NCBI GenBank assembly: GCA_011800805.1
Contig: MPNW01000300.1
Location: 135,243 to 199,242 of the forward strand
Direction of reading: 5' to 3'
DNA length: 64,000 nucleotides
Source of the DNA: Hirudo medicinalis
Taxonomy: Eukaryota; Annelida; Clitellata; Hirudinida; Hirudinidae
Position numbers and translations under genes: made by a program
The notes under the pieces: model-generated
The model's database searches: none
What the model saw: the letters and a program-made list of their open reading frames with translations, nothing else
Told to the model about the DNA's origin: nothing
Part shown: piece by piece, positions 13,801 to 26,957 of the stretch
Layout of the letters: every line of letters starts with the position of its first letter
How positions within the stretch are numbered: position 1 is the first letter of the stretch

Positions 13801-16800
13801 ATCTTTAACCATCAATGTCAAGTCCTTATTATTGCTAGCACGTTCTATCTCCTCGAATCTAATTCCGTCGATTCTTTCGTCCGCAATGGCTGGAGGTTCG
13901 CCCGAACTAGAAGTAAGAGCTCTCTCTCCATCGCCGAACTCCTCGATCTTCGTCAACTCCGGCACGCTCGAGCACGATGCCGAATTGCCTATCGTCGCGG
14001 CGACGCACGGTCGCGGATCGTCGGCGAGAGTCTCTTTCGGGTTGCATTTGCTTTTGACGGCTTTGGCCCGTTCCTTTTCTAGGCGCATCCGTAACAATTT
14101 TTCCTTCAACTTCTGCTTGCGGACGGCCAAAAAATTAGACGACTGGCTAGATTTCTGCTTATCTGCAGGAGGAAACAATGCACCTACCCTCTGCTTCTTT
14201 CTCGTATATTTTCCCTTTTCTGCTTTCAAACTTTCCTGCTCTAATTTTACGACAGTTGGAGGAGCACGATCGCATCGAATGCACTCGACCGGGGCGAGGT
14301 CGAACTTGTCGAGTCGCTTCCTATATTTCCTCTTCCTGGTGGTTGGGAAAACCTTCCAGTGAGAATCCTGGCTGTTGTAATTGTCTGACCTATCATTGCT
14401 GCATTCATCAGCTGTCACAGTGGTGATACTGCAGTCTGATTCGTCGCAGGTCGACGGGTGCAATCTCGGCCTACCTCTCCGTCTCTTAATGCCCGTGAAC
14501 TTCTGGGACAAGATCAATTCGTCTCTTGCTTTTCTGTGTCTGGATAAAGCACAAATAAAAGTTCAGAAATCAGTAATGAATATTTTTATTGATTAAACAT
14601 TGAAAATAATGCTTCATTAATGTATTATACATTAGCTTTTTAAACCGGCTTCGCCAGTCAAACTACATATATGTATGAATTCAGCCAGCTACTTGCCCTC
14701 AAAGAACTGGGCGATTGGGATGGTGCTCCCGATGGGACTCGAACCAGTGCCACCATTGTGAGAGGGAAGTTTCAAACATTAGACCATACGGGACCATACC
14801 ACAATGCTCCTTGTTTTCAGAAGCTCTCGAGTTTAAAGCTCGTATGCGATTTAGGAAAAGGTGAAAGTTGGAAAACTTGAAAGCAGCACAGTTGAAATAC
14901 AAATGGCATAGAGAATGACGTATGCCAATTTCAAGTCACTACTGTTCACCATTTGGGAGGAGTTCTTGGGGCAGACACATACACACACTTTCTGTTTTAC
15001 AAAGTCCGAAGTGCGGAAGCTCGTTCGGGTCGTCGAGAACAAAGGAAACCTAATTCCAGATTCTCATAAAAAGACACTGATGCCATGATAACCTCTTATT
15101 TGGAAAAATTTCTTTTTTATAAATACTAAATATTAACTTGCTTGCATTTGACTTATTGCATTTATATTAGTGCCAATAAATAACGAATCGAGGTTGCATA
15201 GCGATCTTTCCTAACGTACGCTTTAACACGGTAAATCTTCATGTTGATTGAGCAATCTCTAAATATCATCCAAAAATCCTAAAAATTATACAAATGTTGC
15301 TTTCCATAAAAAGGAACAAAATTAAAACTAATGTGTAACATTGAATTCAACAAAAATATTTTTCTGGACCACTCTAATATATATTACTACAATAGTTTCA
15401 ATTCAAACTACTATCATTATCACGGATTACTATTACCATTGAAGATGATAATTACCTGATTTTCCTGAAGCAATTCCTCTTAAAGTCCCAAACCCAGCCA
15501 CACTGCTTGTAGTGCTGGGCCATGAGAAGTTCGAGGTCGCCCCAGCTACCCTCGGATCTCCACCTGGAATCCCTAAGACGTTCGACGGCTTTTTTCACCT
15601 CCTCAAAAATCTCTTCCATCTCCATGTCCTTAGTAACTTCCAGATGTCCATCTTTCTGCATGACAAAAGATGAATCATCAGATGGCTCGATCTTGAGAAA
15701 GGTTAGATGGCCTTTCGCCCCACCCCGATCCAATTTATCTGCAGGATGTATTCATTGCAACTTGTGATTAGTATATTCATGACTTTATTTGAAATGTATT
15801 CTGGAGATTTCGTTGAATCTTTGAAAAGAGTAAGTCTCAAAAAACTAAAGACCGACCTCGAGATTTGTCCTCTTCGAGTTCTCTAGTTGATTCGCTTTTG
15901 ATGAAAAGATTTCTTATTGAATCAAAGCTCATGTTGCTTGGTTGGAGGAAGGCAGAAGACAGGAAGCACGACTGTATGGAATGTAACAAAATATATCCTT
16001 ATGCGTTCCAGTCGTTCTTACTTTAAAATCATTTTCCTGACCAAGCCCTAATAACTGAAAGCTTGAAGCCTTATTGATCCTTATTCTGGTAAGTAATTCA
16101 CTTAATCCAATAAAGATGGACTTTAGCTAAAACACGAATAGATTCAATTTACTTTGCAATGCGCGTACGGCATCAGAGGCCCTTAATTGCATTTGAGCAT
16201 CTATTCCCCAAGGGAGCAAGGATGCAAGTCAGATCATGAACACAACACAATAAGGCTGTTCATTTTCCTCACATCCAGGAATTTTTAATAAAAAATGCTT
16301 GTTACAGAATAATTACCAACCAGAGCAACGTCATTACGTCCTGCAAGCCTAGAAATGTCCACGAGAACCTTGCAGATCGTGGACAAATTTTCCGATGCCT
16401 CGTCCTCTTCGGCCTTCGATCTTCCTGGAAGCGTATTCACGACATAATGTCTGAACCTCTCCTTCTTTAGAAGGTCCAGCAGAATCAGCGAACATAGTCG
16501 AAGATGCTGCCCTCCGCACTAGAAAAGCAAACGAGGTTCAAATAAAGCATTTGTAAGAAGCAGTGCTTAAAATCAATTCACCAGTTTTCTAAAAAATAAA
16601 ATAAAAAAGCAAGTTTTAATCAATTGGATGGTCACTCTGATCGCATAGATTCGTTGTCACTGACCTCAGAAAGGATCTTCTTCACTAGCATGATCGTCTG
16701 CCAAACATTTGCACTGTCGCCTACCAATTCCTTCATCATTGCCACCATCCAGCTAGAGCCACTACATTCTTTAATCTCATCATGGTTATCAGTTCTCTGG

Positions 16801-19354
16801 AGATCTGGATAGCTACTGCCATCTCCCTCACAAATGACTGTGCTGTCTCTCACTATGTTGGTTTCCTTTTGAAAGCGATTACCAAATATTTCATTAACGT
16901 GCGGTTCAGATGATATAGGCACGGTTTTGTGTTTTGCACAGGAAGAGAGGGAGGCGACCTGCTCCGGCGACGCGAACTTAAATAACTTCTCACGTTTTCC
17001 CCAGTTCTTTTCCACTTCCAGCCATTTGCCGATTAGCATCTGGAAATGAAATACATTGTGATGTTAAATCATATTAAAGCATGTTCAAATACAATCTTGT
17101 TTCCTTTGCCTTGTTGGATATAATCTGGTGTTTAGCAAATCAACAAGATGCATCCACATAAAACAAATAACCTCCAGTCTGGAAATGTCTGAAATCTCTC
17201 CTTTTCTCCATACTATTAGTAACAGTGTCCTAAGAACGATTGGATGGTATTTTTGGAACATCTCTTGAAATTCCAGGAATCCATAACCAGTCATGTGAAA
17301 TATTTGTACAACAATTTGGAGAGGAATTTTTGAGCACTTAAAAAAAATCCACATCATGAAAGATTCAGAATGATCACAAATTAGATTGAAATTGTGCAAT
17401 TTAATCATAATCACTTATTTTATAATTGTTTGATTGAACTCGGTAAACCTCACCAGCTCATAGAAAAGATCCTCAAAATAACATTTAGCTTTGTTTTTGT
17501 TCTGATTATCTGTCTCTAAGTGATCACAGTCTGACAAATCTCTACTTCCCAGACAACTGTGAGTTGTGGACTCAAACAGCTCCTCCAGCTTTTGGAGACC
17601 TGGTTGGCTTGATGAGATGCCAATAATTCCTTCACTTTCACTATTTTTATTTCCATGGAAGATTTGATCATGAGACGTCGTACAAGCAATCCTAGGTGGT
17701 AAAGAGTTATTACGGATGCACCAAGAGCTTTCAGAATCACAATGGACTCTTCTTCTCTTTGTCTGCGAGTCCACAAAAGAGTCAACATCATCAATGCTTC
17801 TCTTGTGAAGTGAGGTTGATGTTTCGTTTACAACTTCTCCAACGATGGAGTCCAGGTGATTAGAGAAGTCAGACGAGGCTATCATTTGGCCGAACCTATC
17901 GAAAAGGCAACCAGATGTCGGATCGACATGGAAAGCGTCCGGTCCAAGACCGTGCAGTACGGAAGTAGATCCAACGACTCTAGTCCGCTCAGATTCCGCA
18001 CCAAGAGGATCGTTAAAGCCAAAGTGACAGGTCAGATGTAGAAGAAGTGTGATTGCAGACACATCCTTGGACATAACGTGATGCCTGACTGCCCATCTAA
18101 GCAAGTTAAATGCCAGATCAAGGCAATTATGTTCTACCAAGAACTTAATTCTTGATCTCAGTGACTCCGGCTGCTCTGTCACTGTCAGGAATTCTAAAAC
18201 TAGAAAAAGAAAGACGAGCCGTCGTTAAACGGAAAAGCGGCAAACTCAATCACTTTTTGATTAGTTTGAATAGTCAAATGAACCAATTCGTGTAATCAAA
18301 ACAATGCTAAGGAATTGGAATGATTGCTGCCTTCGAACTTAATTTTAAGTCACTACAGGAAAACCATAAAGATGAAAATGTAACTTGTAATGTGAGTGAT
18401 ATGGACACATTGCATGTGATGACGACTCATTTGGCAGAACGATTTTTAATCTAATTTATTACCTTAAAGGTAATTTAATGTGAAATTAAAATATTATTTA
18501 CGTCTGCTACCGCAGTAAAAGTACTCATTATGCAACAAATAACATAAAGTTGTGTACCTATACATTTTTTCATTGTTTGCCAAAAATATGTAGTTTGTTT
18601 ATCTAGTTCATTTGTATTGTTGGTTGGAACTTCCCAAGCAGGTCCATACAAGTTTAGATAATCAGTGCTCCTTTATGTATTAGTGGTCATTACCTAACTC
18701 ATGCTTAGCCAACCAATCACATGTTAACATCTCAATTCAGCTATAGCCTGAATAAATAAATGTGATAGAAAAAAGATCTTTCGACCGTCATCAAAGATAA
18801 AGAAATGAACTCGATAATACAATCCTACCTTCTCCATGGTCGACTTCTTTGTCTCTCATAAGAGCTCCTAGTGTCGGGTTACCCCACGGATCCCTCGAGA
18901 TTCTTTCCAACGACACAAGATAGAAAACATCCAATCTGAGGCCAGCTTGCCTGACCTTCGAGAGACATGATTGAATGACAGAAGTGAACAAATTTTTTGA
19001 AGCAAGCAGGTAGGGTGTGTTGTCCATGTCAGTGGGATTTGTTATGAACAGATCAAAGCATCTCCTGGTTAAATTGCATTTAACATTCTTATTGTCATTG
19101 GAGCTAAGTAAAACAACTTACTAATAATTTTAAGCAACACTAAAGTATAGAAATAAAATCACAAATGGTAAAATCATGATTTTAGACAACATTTTGAAAA
19201 CTGACAGATAAAAGAGCTTTATGGGCACAATGGATTGCAATCCATGTTCTCCAGGAAAGGCACATCTTATGTTGATGTATGAACACAAGGAGACGCTAAT
19301 GATGTTGATCTTCGACTGAAGAGGCAGCGACTCAAGCAGAGCCCTTGAGATCAG
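10843..19354 (-). CDS. RLF/ZNF292/ZNF654-family-like protein with a long disordered C-terminal exon
   Basis: Exons read so far: 19206-19354, 18829-19064, 17454-18199, about 17093-17336, 16665-17039, about 16300-16518, 15857-15971, 15456-15738 and 10843-14539. Most junctions keep phase, and the 15456 to 14539 join reads through exactly. The helical N-terminal half resembles vertebrate RLF/ZNF292 in order: DPWGNPTLGALM, TEQPESLRSRIKFLVEHNCL, a CGGQHLRLC block, then a W/K-rich block QHYKQCGWVWDFKRNCF. The last exon (about 1,230 residues) starts with an AT-hook-like KRRRGRPRL, is Ser/Pro-rich and low complexity, and ends with one C2H2 finger (C-x2-C-x12-H-x4-H, in LSCLSCQHPIKDFSQLDRHL) before HPGL-stop. 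Vertebrate members carry zinc-finger arrays; none is visible here. The first exons are missing. The donor at 17093 does not fit the next phase, so that junction is uncertain. Likely nuclear; function inferred from the family only. Confidence 0.65.
14700..14815 (-). mobile_element. Degenerate tRNA-Glu-like SINE head
   Basis: On the minus strand, TCCCGTATGGTCTAATG is followed by CCCTCTCAC and GGTTCGAGTCCC, which aligns with tRNA-Glu(CUC) D-arm, anticodon and T-arm. The acceptor stem has mismatches, so this is not a working tRNA. The copy at 34591-34685 is much better preserved. It lies between the 14539 and 15456 exons of the RLF-like gene, in an intron. Confidence 0.55.
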
Positions 19355-21053
19355 CTACAAATTATTTTCAATGTTGCTAACCCTTACAGCATGAAATGTA
19401 ATCATATAGTAATGTCCATCACAATAAATATCTGCATGCTCTAAACCTCTAATTGCATAATTGCTCATTTTCAGCAATACAATCACATAATCCTAATAAT
19501 TCTCCTGAAGTGGTTGCAACTAGTTAGCTGGAGAATTGTAAGGCATATTGAAAAAAAACTCTTAATGCTTCACTCTTGCTTAAATCATTGAGCTTTGTAC
19601 TTCAAACAATTCCAGACAGCATTTAATATCTCTGCAACATTTTACTTTTATGTAAAAGGATCCTTGTTAAGATCTTAACAAATGACGTTTAAGAAGATGC
19701 TTCTGTACATGCTGTGCAAATCAACTGCACTTATGGAAGCTCAAGTGACAAAATTGAAAAGTACGACCTACTTTCCTCTGACTCGTAAGCTTACAATGAT
19801 TTGTAAAAATAATCAACGTAATTTTACTCTTTGACTCAAAACCAGAAGCCAAGTCAAATCATTTACTTTATTCAATTGGTCGTAGAACTTGTAACGGTTT
19901 TTAGGTGTGAACTTCTTGATACACTTCTCAACCAAACTTTCCAAGTGCTTATAAAATTTAGTACAAGTCATATCTACCAGAAAGTTACGTCAAGTTACAT
20001 CGGCGTTTACTGGCCACTCCGCAACAAAGATAGCGATAATGCATTTAAATAAAACATTGGACAGCCTGTTGATATTTTGAAAAGTTAATTTTCCTTGAGC
20101 AAAAAAGTAGATATTTGATCTATAAACGATTTGTTAACAATTAGATTACGCTTAATTCTATAAAATTAAAATATATCTTTAGGTACTAACAATGCTGGAA
20201 TAATGGAGAGTCGACTACTTCAATAACATGCAAGTAGAATATCAAATAATAAATTACTAAACAAATCACACTTTATAAGAAATAATTAGCATTAAATTAT
20301 TCGTTCATGGAGTCACTTGAGATTTCCAGAGAACATATGCTCTTATTGGATTGCCTTTCTAGCATGACTCCATGTCATGACTGTTGTGTTTTGACATGTT
20401 ACGACTGTTTCATAGTTGTGATGTGTCGTGTTGAACAACCCCAGTTTAGAACCCCGTTGCAAGAACCATTGTGAAGCGGCGACACTAATGGTTATTAATA
20501 TATATAATGATCAGTGGCAGATTTAGGGGACTGCCATGGCTCCCTGTGATTTTTAAAATCTAAGAAACAAAATTATTTTAAACATATTTCGTTTCAATAA
20601 TTTATGACTTTGGACGAAGATATTAGTAGCTGTGGCCCCCGCCAAAATATTTATTATTGTCAGCTAAGCTTTTACCTCAGTGGATATAATAACCAAACTG
20701 ATACCTTATATTTAATAAATAAGTGGACGTTTTCGTTTGACAAATTAAAAATAGCTCATAAGTAATATTCAAGAATTCAAGAAGAGGTTTTACCTCTAAC
20801 AAAAAAAAGCTATACGTCTCTCAAGATTGGATTGCGCTATGATTGATGAAAATCGTCATAAACGTGCATTTTTGTAATTTGAGGAATTTTTTTCACTAAG
20901 TTATTAAAGAAAAATTAAAAGTTGGCATAAAGTTGTTTCATTAATTATCTTTTTATTTAAAAAAAAACGTTGGAACGTCATCCAAAAACAAATATCTATC
21001 AAAATATCTAATGGACTGATCTAACAAAAGTCAGATTTGAAATTTCGTGAAAA
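19355..21053. other. 5' flank of the RLF-like gene and upstream region of receptor copy A
   Basis: The missing first exon(s) of the RLF-like gene should lie here (minus strand), but I could not identify them. The stretch also holds a relict SINE (about 20400-20470) and a possible transposon end starting CAGTGGCAGATTTAGGG near 20513. Otherwise it is AT-rich with no recognisable coding sequence. Confidence 0.5.
20400..20470 (+). mobile_element. Relict copy of the SINE seen at 23415
   Basis: The sequence AGTTGTGATGTGTCGTGTTGAAC, followed by CCCAG, parallels the B-box region of the fuller copy (AGTTGTAATGTGTCGTGTTCGAAACCCAG). The 5' half and the tail are not recognisable here. Confidence 0.5.
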
Positions 21054-24000
21054 ATGTTTAGCGCCATAAACAAAAGCAACATATTGACAGGAAGACAATT
21101 TTGGAAATCGGTTACAATACTTCTTCTTCTCCATATTCCTATGGGTGGGTTTAACCAAAGTTGAATTACCTCAAATCAATTTTTTTCTCGTTTCATTTCA
21201 TAGCTTTGTGATCAATTGCTTTGTCAGAATTCCAAATAATTTTAGTTATGCAACGGACTTTAATCAAATAAATAAATAAATAAATAAAGCTTCGTCAGAA
21301 TGGCTCATTTTCTACATTGAGTACGTTCTACGAATTTGACGAGCTCAGAGATATTATAATCCTAACCAATTTAATTATTTCACAGACGTAATTGCAGTCA
21401 ACATTGCTTTGAGCAAAACCGGTACCTTCTGCAGTAAGGCAGTATCAAAAAAGTTATTTGATGGAGATATAGAGAACGTTGTTCATTTGGTAGAAAAATG
21501 TGCAGAGAAAGCTAATGTTGAAATAGACTTGCGCGATAAATATCGCATAGATTACGTTATAGTTTATGCTGGAGAAGGTAGGATATCATCAAACACATTA
21601 ATTTGATAATTATCTGGTATATTTATGTTTAGTAATTTATAATAATCAACATAATAATTCCTTTAGGGAATGACCAAGGTCAACTAGATTTCTTTCTTGT
21701 TGAAAGAATTGATGGATCGAGAAAGGATTTATGCGCAGTTTACCCAGGTTTCGCGATTGTTGCCAGCAGTGGCATGAGAGTGAATTGCGAACCTGTGAGA
21801 AGATTCCACTCAAAAGTTAAAATTGAATCTCGTAAAAATGAAAACATCTACATCAGTGAAATTGAAGTTCATTCCATGGGTAAAAAGTTCATTCAACTCA
21901 TATTCACTATTTTGTACTTCGTTTTTAATCTTTTTTGCAGATTCTGGGTTCCCAAACCAAAATACATTGATATATCGCGGTTGTTTTAATTCAAGTATAT
22001 CAAATAGAGAAATCGAGACACCAAGCTGGAAATCATGTCAGCAAGAGTGCGTGAAGAGAAGCTACATATTTGTTGCGATAAAGGTGACACTGCTATTAAC
22101 AATATTATTAAATACTAACTATATTAGATACCGTATAGACTTAGTACCACAAGCGCATCTTTGAACTATCTTGAACATACCTTCGGTGTGCCGCTTGGAA
22201 AACTCTAGGGTCGAAGGCTAAGAATTTAGTGGTTTGTATTAGATATCTGTTCGGTAAATTATAGGATTTCCCAGCTTTTGAAATTTGTTTCGGGATTTCC
22301 AAGTAATTTAACATCTTGTTTGATTATTACCCATGATAATAAAAAAAGATGGTCTTGTAAGTCTTCATTAATCCGTCAATAATATGCGATAATGAACTTG
22401 TTCTCTCTGATGTTGTTCTTTTCTCCATTTTTTTTAAATTGGTCGATACAACGCTAATACAGTTGCAGGCCAAAATTAGTTTAAAGTTACCATCAACTGG
22501 ATAGTTTTGCTAACTTTGAGTGAAATTCATTTACATTTACTTCAAGACATATTTAAATTTTCTTAAGTATGGTAGTTTATGGAGAGGCATTGGTGTCCTT
22601 ACAAAAGAATCATTCGCGAATGATATCTCATTTCCATTTTCATTTATTTATTCTTGAGATAATTTTGTAAAAAAACAGCGATGATACTCACTGGCGCACC
22701 CAAGGGTGTGATGATGGGGGTTCTAATCCCCCAAAAAATAATTGTATTAATTGATTTTAATTATCGATATTTAAAAAATATTATTAGCTCCCATATAATA
22801 AAACTCGTCAATAATATTTAAATACATGTAATATTCCATATTTTTTGCATTTTGTAGCAGGGCAGTATAGCAGTCCACTTATTATTGACTACTAATTAAA
22901 TTATTAAATATGGTAAAACAGACGGCTCGACATTTCTGATTTTTTTTTGTAAAAAATCGCAAAATGCAATCAGAATGTGAGCAAGTTTTGAAGGAAGAAG
23001 GTAAATTTGTTTAAAAATTATATGCATACGTAATCTTAATTCAGTATAAAAATTAATATAAGGCCAACAAAATCATAGACAAAATATTGAACAAATAATT
23101 AATTTTCAAAATATTTTTGAGGTTCTCTTCAAGCAGATGTTAACGATGAATCTTTTAATGAACAGTCATAAGTAGAAACTTATGATATTCCGTTCATAGA
23201 TTCTTTCTAAAAAGTTTACAGGAAAGAATTTCAAAACACAAATTCATTCTGATGGGATTCCAAAGAAAAAAAATCTCTGAAAAGATAAAAATTTAAAAAA
23301 AATGGTATTCAAACATCAAGCCCCCTTGAAAAAAATTTCTCAACGGCCGTCCGAAGGGAACATTGTTCCAGCTAATTAGACAACTATATAGAAACCATAA
23401 AAAAAAACCCTTGAAGGTTGGCCGAATGGGTTACGTTCCTGCATACGGCGGTAATGGCAACAGTTGTAATGTGTCGTGTTCGAAACCCAGCCTGCACTGC
23501 CGCAAGCGCCCTTGGGAAGGCGCGCTGTATAAATGGTTGACAAGAAGCGCCTCTGACGCTATGCATATGGCGCTATATAAATGAAGTACATTTACATATA
23601 GTGAATATAATTATCACGGTAAAAGTTATATTAAATATTCGCGCATGTTAAACATACATAATTGAACTTTTTACAGTTAAGATATTAATATAAAACATAA
23701 ATACCTTCAAAGAAAATTAATGTCTGCAATGTAAAATATTGTTGAAAGGCTAAGAAAGTGTGTAGCTGTACCCAAATTGTGCCTTCAGAGCTTGAATTGC
23801 CAGCAAAATATTGCAACATAAAATGTGATGATTCCAGTGGATATTGTGGTGGAAGCGAGTGTTACTCTGTTTACCTCAGTTAGTCTATTACTCTGCTTAC
23901 TGACCTGTATCAGTTATTATACACAAAAATATCCCTTAATAATTTATTAATCATTTTGTAGATTTGATTCTTTTTAAAAATATATTTAATTGCAGTTAAG

Positions 24001-26302
24001 CCAAAAATGCCTTATTACATGGGATGTGTGAAAACTCCTGTTGATTTTACAAAACGTGCTGTGAGTAGCGGCGATATGACAATTGGAAAATGCATGCATA
24101 CCTGTGACTCAAAGGGATTTAGATTTGCTCATTTGCAGGCAGGTTTTCGGTATTCTGACAAACAAAATAATTTTGTTAATTTTAAGGGATTGTTAAGCCT
24201 TACGAAATATCTGCACAAAGTTTTAATTAGCATTGTTAGACTTTAAAAAAAAGATAACGTTTACAATTGAAGAATTCTCAATTTTGCATTTGCGGTCAAG
24301 ATGATGACGAGGAATTTGACACTGTGGATGAAGAATTCTGTAACCTTAGATGCAGTGGAGATCCAAACTTTATTTGTGGCGGAGAACACTACGGCTCATT
24401 ATTTCAACGTAAAACAGCTGTCCTTTCAAAGACATTTATTATTATTATTATTGAATTCATTTTAATTAAACTAGTTTGCTTGCAATTTTATGGTTTTTTG
24501 TGCGAGAACCAATGTTCAGAACTATTTCAATGTGCCGGCTCAATTGGGATGTACGGCAAATGTGATGGTCCTTGTAAACCAGGATTCTTTGGTGATCACT
24601 GTCTTGAACGAGGTCTTACATTTATTCGGTTACGCCATTTGCTGAGGTTTAACAATAATGTCAACAAATAATAACTACGTGGCAGAGCTATAAAGATATG
24701 ATGCATATGAATGTAATGTCGTTTGATGAAAACATGATGCATATGAATGTAATGTCATTTGATGAAAACATGATGCATGAATTTACAATTTGTCCACGTC
24801 TTGCACAAAATTATTTGATTTACTGATTCAGTGTGTCTAATACATCTTTTGCAGATATTATTGAATGCAATTTCGAACCCTGTGACTTGCAATACTCAGT
24901 ATGCGATCATGTCAATGGTTCTTATAGTTGCGATTGCAAACCTGGATTCGTCGATGGAGCGAGTGACAAATGTTTAGGTAATAATAATAATATGTAGTAC
25001 TACTACTAATAATAATATGTAGTACTACTACTAATAATAATGTGTAGTATTACTTAATAATATGTAGTACTACTACTACTACTAATAATAATAATAATAA
25101 TAATAATAATATGTAGTACTACTACTAATAATAATATGTAGTAATACTTAATAATATGTAGTACTACTACTACTACTACTATTAATAATAATAATAATAA
25201 TAATAATATGTAGTACTACTACTAATAATAATATGTAGTATTACGTAATAATATGTAGTACTACTACTAATAATAATATGTAGTATTACGTAATAATATG
25301 TAGTACTACTAATAATAATAATATGTAGTACTACTACTAATAATAATATGTAGTATTACTTAATAATATGTAGTACTACTACTAATAATAATATGTAGTA
25401 TTACATAATAATATGTAGTACTACTACTAATAATAATAATAATATGTAGTACTACTTGTGCATTATTAATGATGAATATAATTATAAAGGTATTAAATTT
25501 AGGATAAATTCAACGAATTGAAACCTTAAATTCAAAATAATTCCCAATATTAACTCAATAATTTTAAATCAAATTTGATGCAGTTATTAATTAAATATGA
25601 ACAATAATATTGCTGTCATTAAACACAATTAATATTATTAGCAATGTTGCATGATAACTATAAATTAGGTTATAATCATCAATATTTATTACTATCGACA
25701 TTATAAACGTGATTACTATTTAGATATTGATGAATGCCAATCTAACCTTTGTGATAACCAGTCCACAACATGTCTAAATTTGTATGGCTCTTATGTTTGC
25801 GATTGCAGGCCAGGATTCTATAAAGTGAAGGATAATATTTGCAAAAGTGATGACAATTTTATTTATTTTATCTCTGTTAAATATATCCATAGCTTAATAA
25901 GACTACTATGTCATTTTGAAATAATTTTGATTAATAACAGCATATGAATATTATTATTACATTTAAACTGCTTTAAATTTTTGGATGTCTATAAGAATTG
26001 GGAAGGCCTGCAAAGATAATTGACCCAAAATATTCTAATTACGTACTATTTATTATATGATTAAAGGCAATGAAACAGATCCTGACGAAGATATGATTCC
26101 AGAGCTTCTTGATCAACAAGATTTATTAACGATTCTCCTTATTGGTCTTTTGATATTTATTTTGGTATGCCTAACATTATTACTTGGGTTAGTTGATTAA
26201 TGTTGTTTTAGTCGAAAATTTTGAATTCTGCTGTTTGGAAGTACTTAAAATTTATTAATTTCCAGTCGCAAAGTTTTGCTGGCATCACGCGGAAAGAAAT
26301 AG
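21054..26302 (+). CDS. Receptor copy A: lectin-like, 2x WSC, 3x EGF, TM (complete)
   Basis: Twelve exons: 21054-21144, 21386-21577, 21667-21879, 21941-22083, 23749-23878, 23996-24138, 24273-24408, 24475-24612, 24855-24977, 25724-25846, 26067-26187, 26266-26302; 529 aa. Order: signal peptide (about 1-30, ending LLLLHIPMG); a galactose-binding-like (discoidin/fucolectin-type) domain, 31-165, with VNIALSKTGTFC and the family-typical ISEIEVHSMG; WSC 1 (166-256) and WSC 2 (257-349), each with eight cysteines; an EGF-like module (350-395, GxCDGPCKPGFFGDHC); two calcium-binding-type EGFs (396-436; 437-477, DIDECQSNLC...); TM helix about 498-518; 11-residue basic tail SRGKK-stop. Most introns are phase 1. 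The intron after 24138 starts GC, not GT. WSC and lectin folds bind carbohydrate in other proteins, so a glycan-binding surface role is an inference. No named orthologue recognised. Confidence 0.82.
22689..22740 (+). mobile_element. Possible transposon end within intron 4 of receptor copy A
   Basis: ACTGGCGCACCCAAGGGTG followed by a G-run and TTCTAATCCCCC resembles the ends of short non-autonomous elements with G-run/C-run complementarity. The other end was not found; weak call. Confidence 0.25.
23415..23590 (+). mobile_element. tRNA-derived SINE, near full length
   Basis: It has a pol III A-box-like TGGCCGAATGGGTTA and a B-box-like TGTTCGAAACCC about 45 bp apart, as in a tRNA-derived head. 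A body and a conserved tail follow: GCGCCTCTGACGCTATGCAT then ATGGCGCTATATAAATG. The same tail recurs at 26354-26420 (plus) and 58395-58440 (minus), which shows it is a dispersed family. It sits in intron 4 of receptor copy A. Confidence 0.75.
24698..24775 (+). repeat. 36-bp tandem duplication in an intron of copy A
   Basis: Two near-identical 36-bp units, beginning ATGATGCATATGAATGTAAT, with the start of a third. They differ at one base (GTCG versus GTCA). Confidence 0.85.
24975..25455 (+). repeat. Intronic minisatellite built on ATATGTAGTACTACTAC and (AAT)n
   Basis: About 480 bp of irregular repeats in the intron between the two calcium-binding EGF exons of copy A. Each unit contains the perfect 10-bp palindrome GTAGTACTAC, followed by CTAC copies and a variable (AAT)n run. 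Copies with TATTAC replacing the second half are interspersed. It starts right at the donor after 24977. Confidence 0.85.
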
Positions 26303-26349
26303 TAACTTCTTGAACATGATATTAGTACAATTTATTGAAAAGTTGACAC

Positions 26350-26420
26350 AAACATGGCGCCTCTGACGCTATGCAAATGGCGCATTACAAATTAACTATT
26401 ATTATTATTATTATTATTAA
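26350..26420 (+). mobile_element. SINE 3' tail fragment with (ATT)n
   Basis: GGCGCCTCTGACGCTATGCA and ATGGCGCATTACAAATTAAC run straight into (ATT)n. This is the tail of the SINE at 23415, 5' truncated, lying about 50 bp past the stop of copy A. Confidence 0.7.
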
Positions 26421-26957
26421 ATATATCTTACTATAATGTTACTTTTTAAGTAAGAAAATGTATTTCTAAACTCATTCTATAATACATGAATAACAATAAT
26501 AAATATATTAATAATAAATGACTCCCGAAATAAACATATTTAAAACTGGTTCTCCGATATTTCTTTTAAATGTTGATGTTTCTTGCATCATTAGATTTCT
26601 AAGATGCTTATTTTAAATTAAAATTTTTGTCATCAAAAAATGAATTCATTCGTTTGCAATTTGTGACTTAAATTAATATTATGGGGGAGGGAGAAAGCAA
26701 TTTAAATTAATTAGCAAAATAATAGACGGGCAAAATAAAGCATCTGAAATATTCTTTTCAGGAACGTCAAATCAGCTTTTGCTGTTTTTTTTTTTTGAAA
26801 AACGTTAAAACGTCATCCAGATATGTAAACATTGTTATCAGTCGAAATAGTTTATGGTTCTGCTCAAAGAACAGATTATATTTCTTCAATTATTAATGTA
26901 TTGATTAGTAATTTGATATATTTTAAAGAAATAACTAAAGCATGCTCTCATTAAAAC

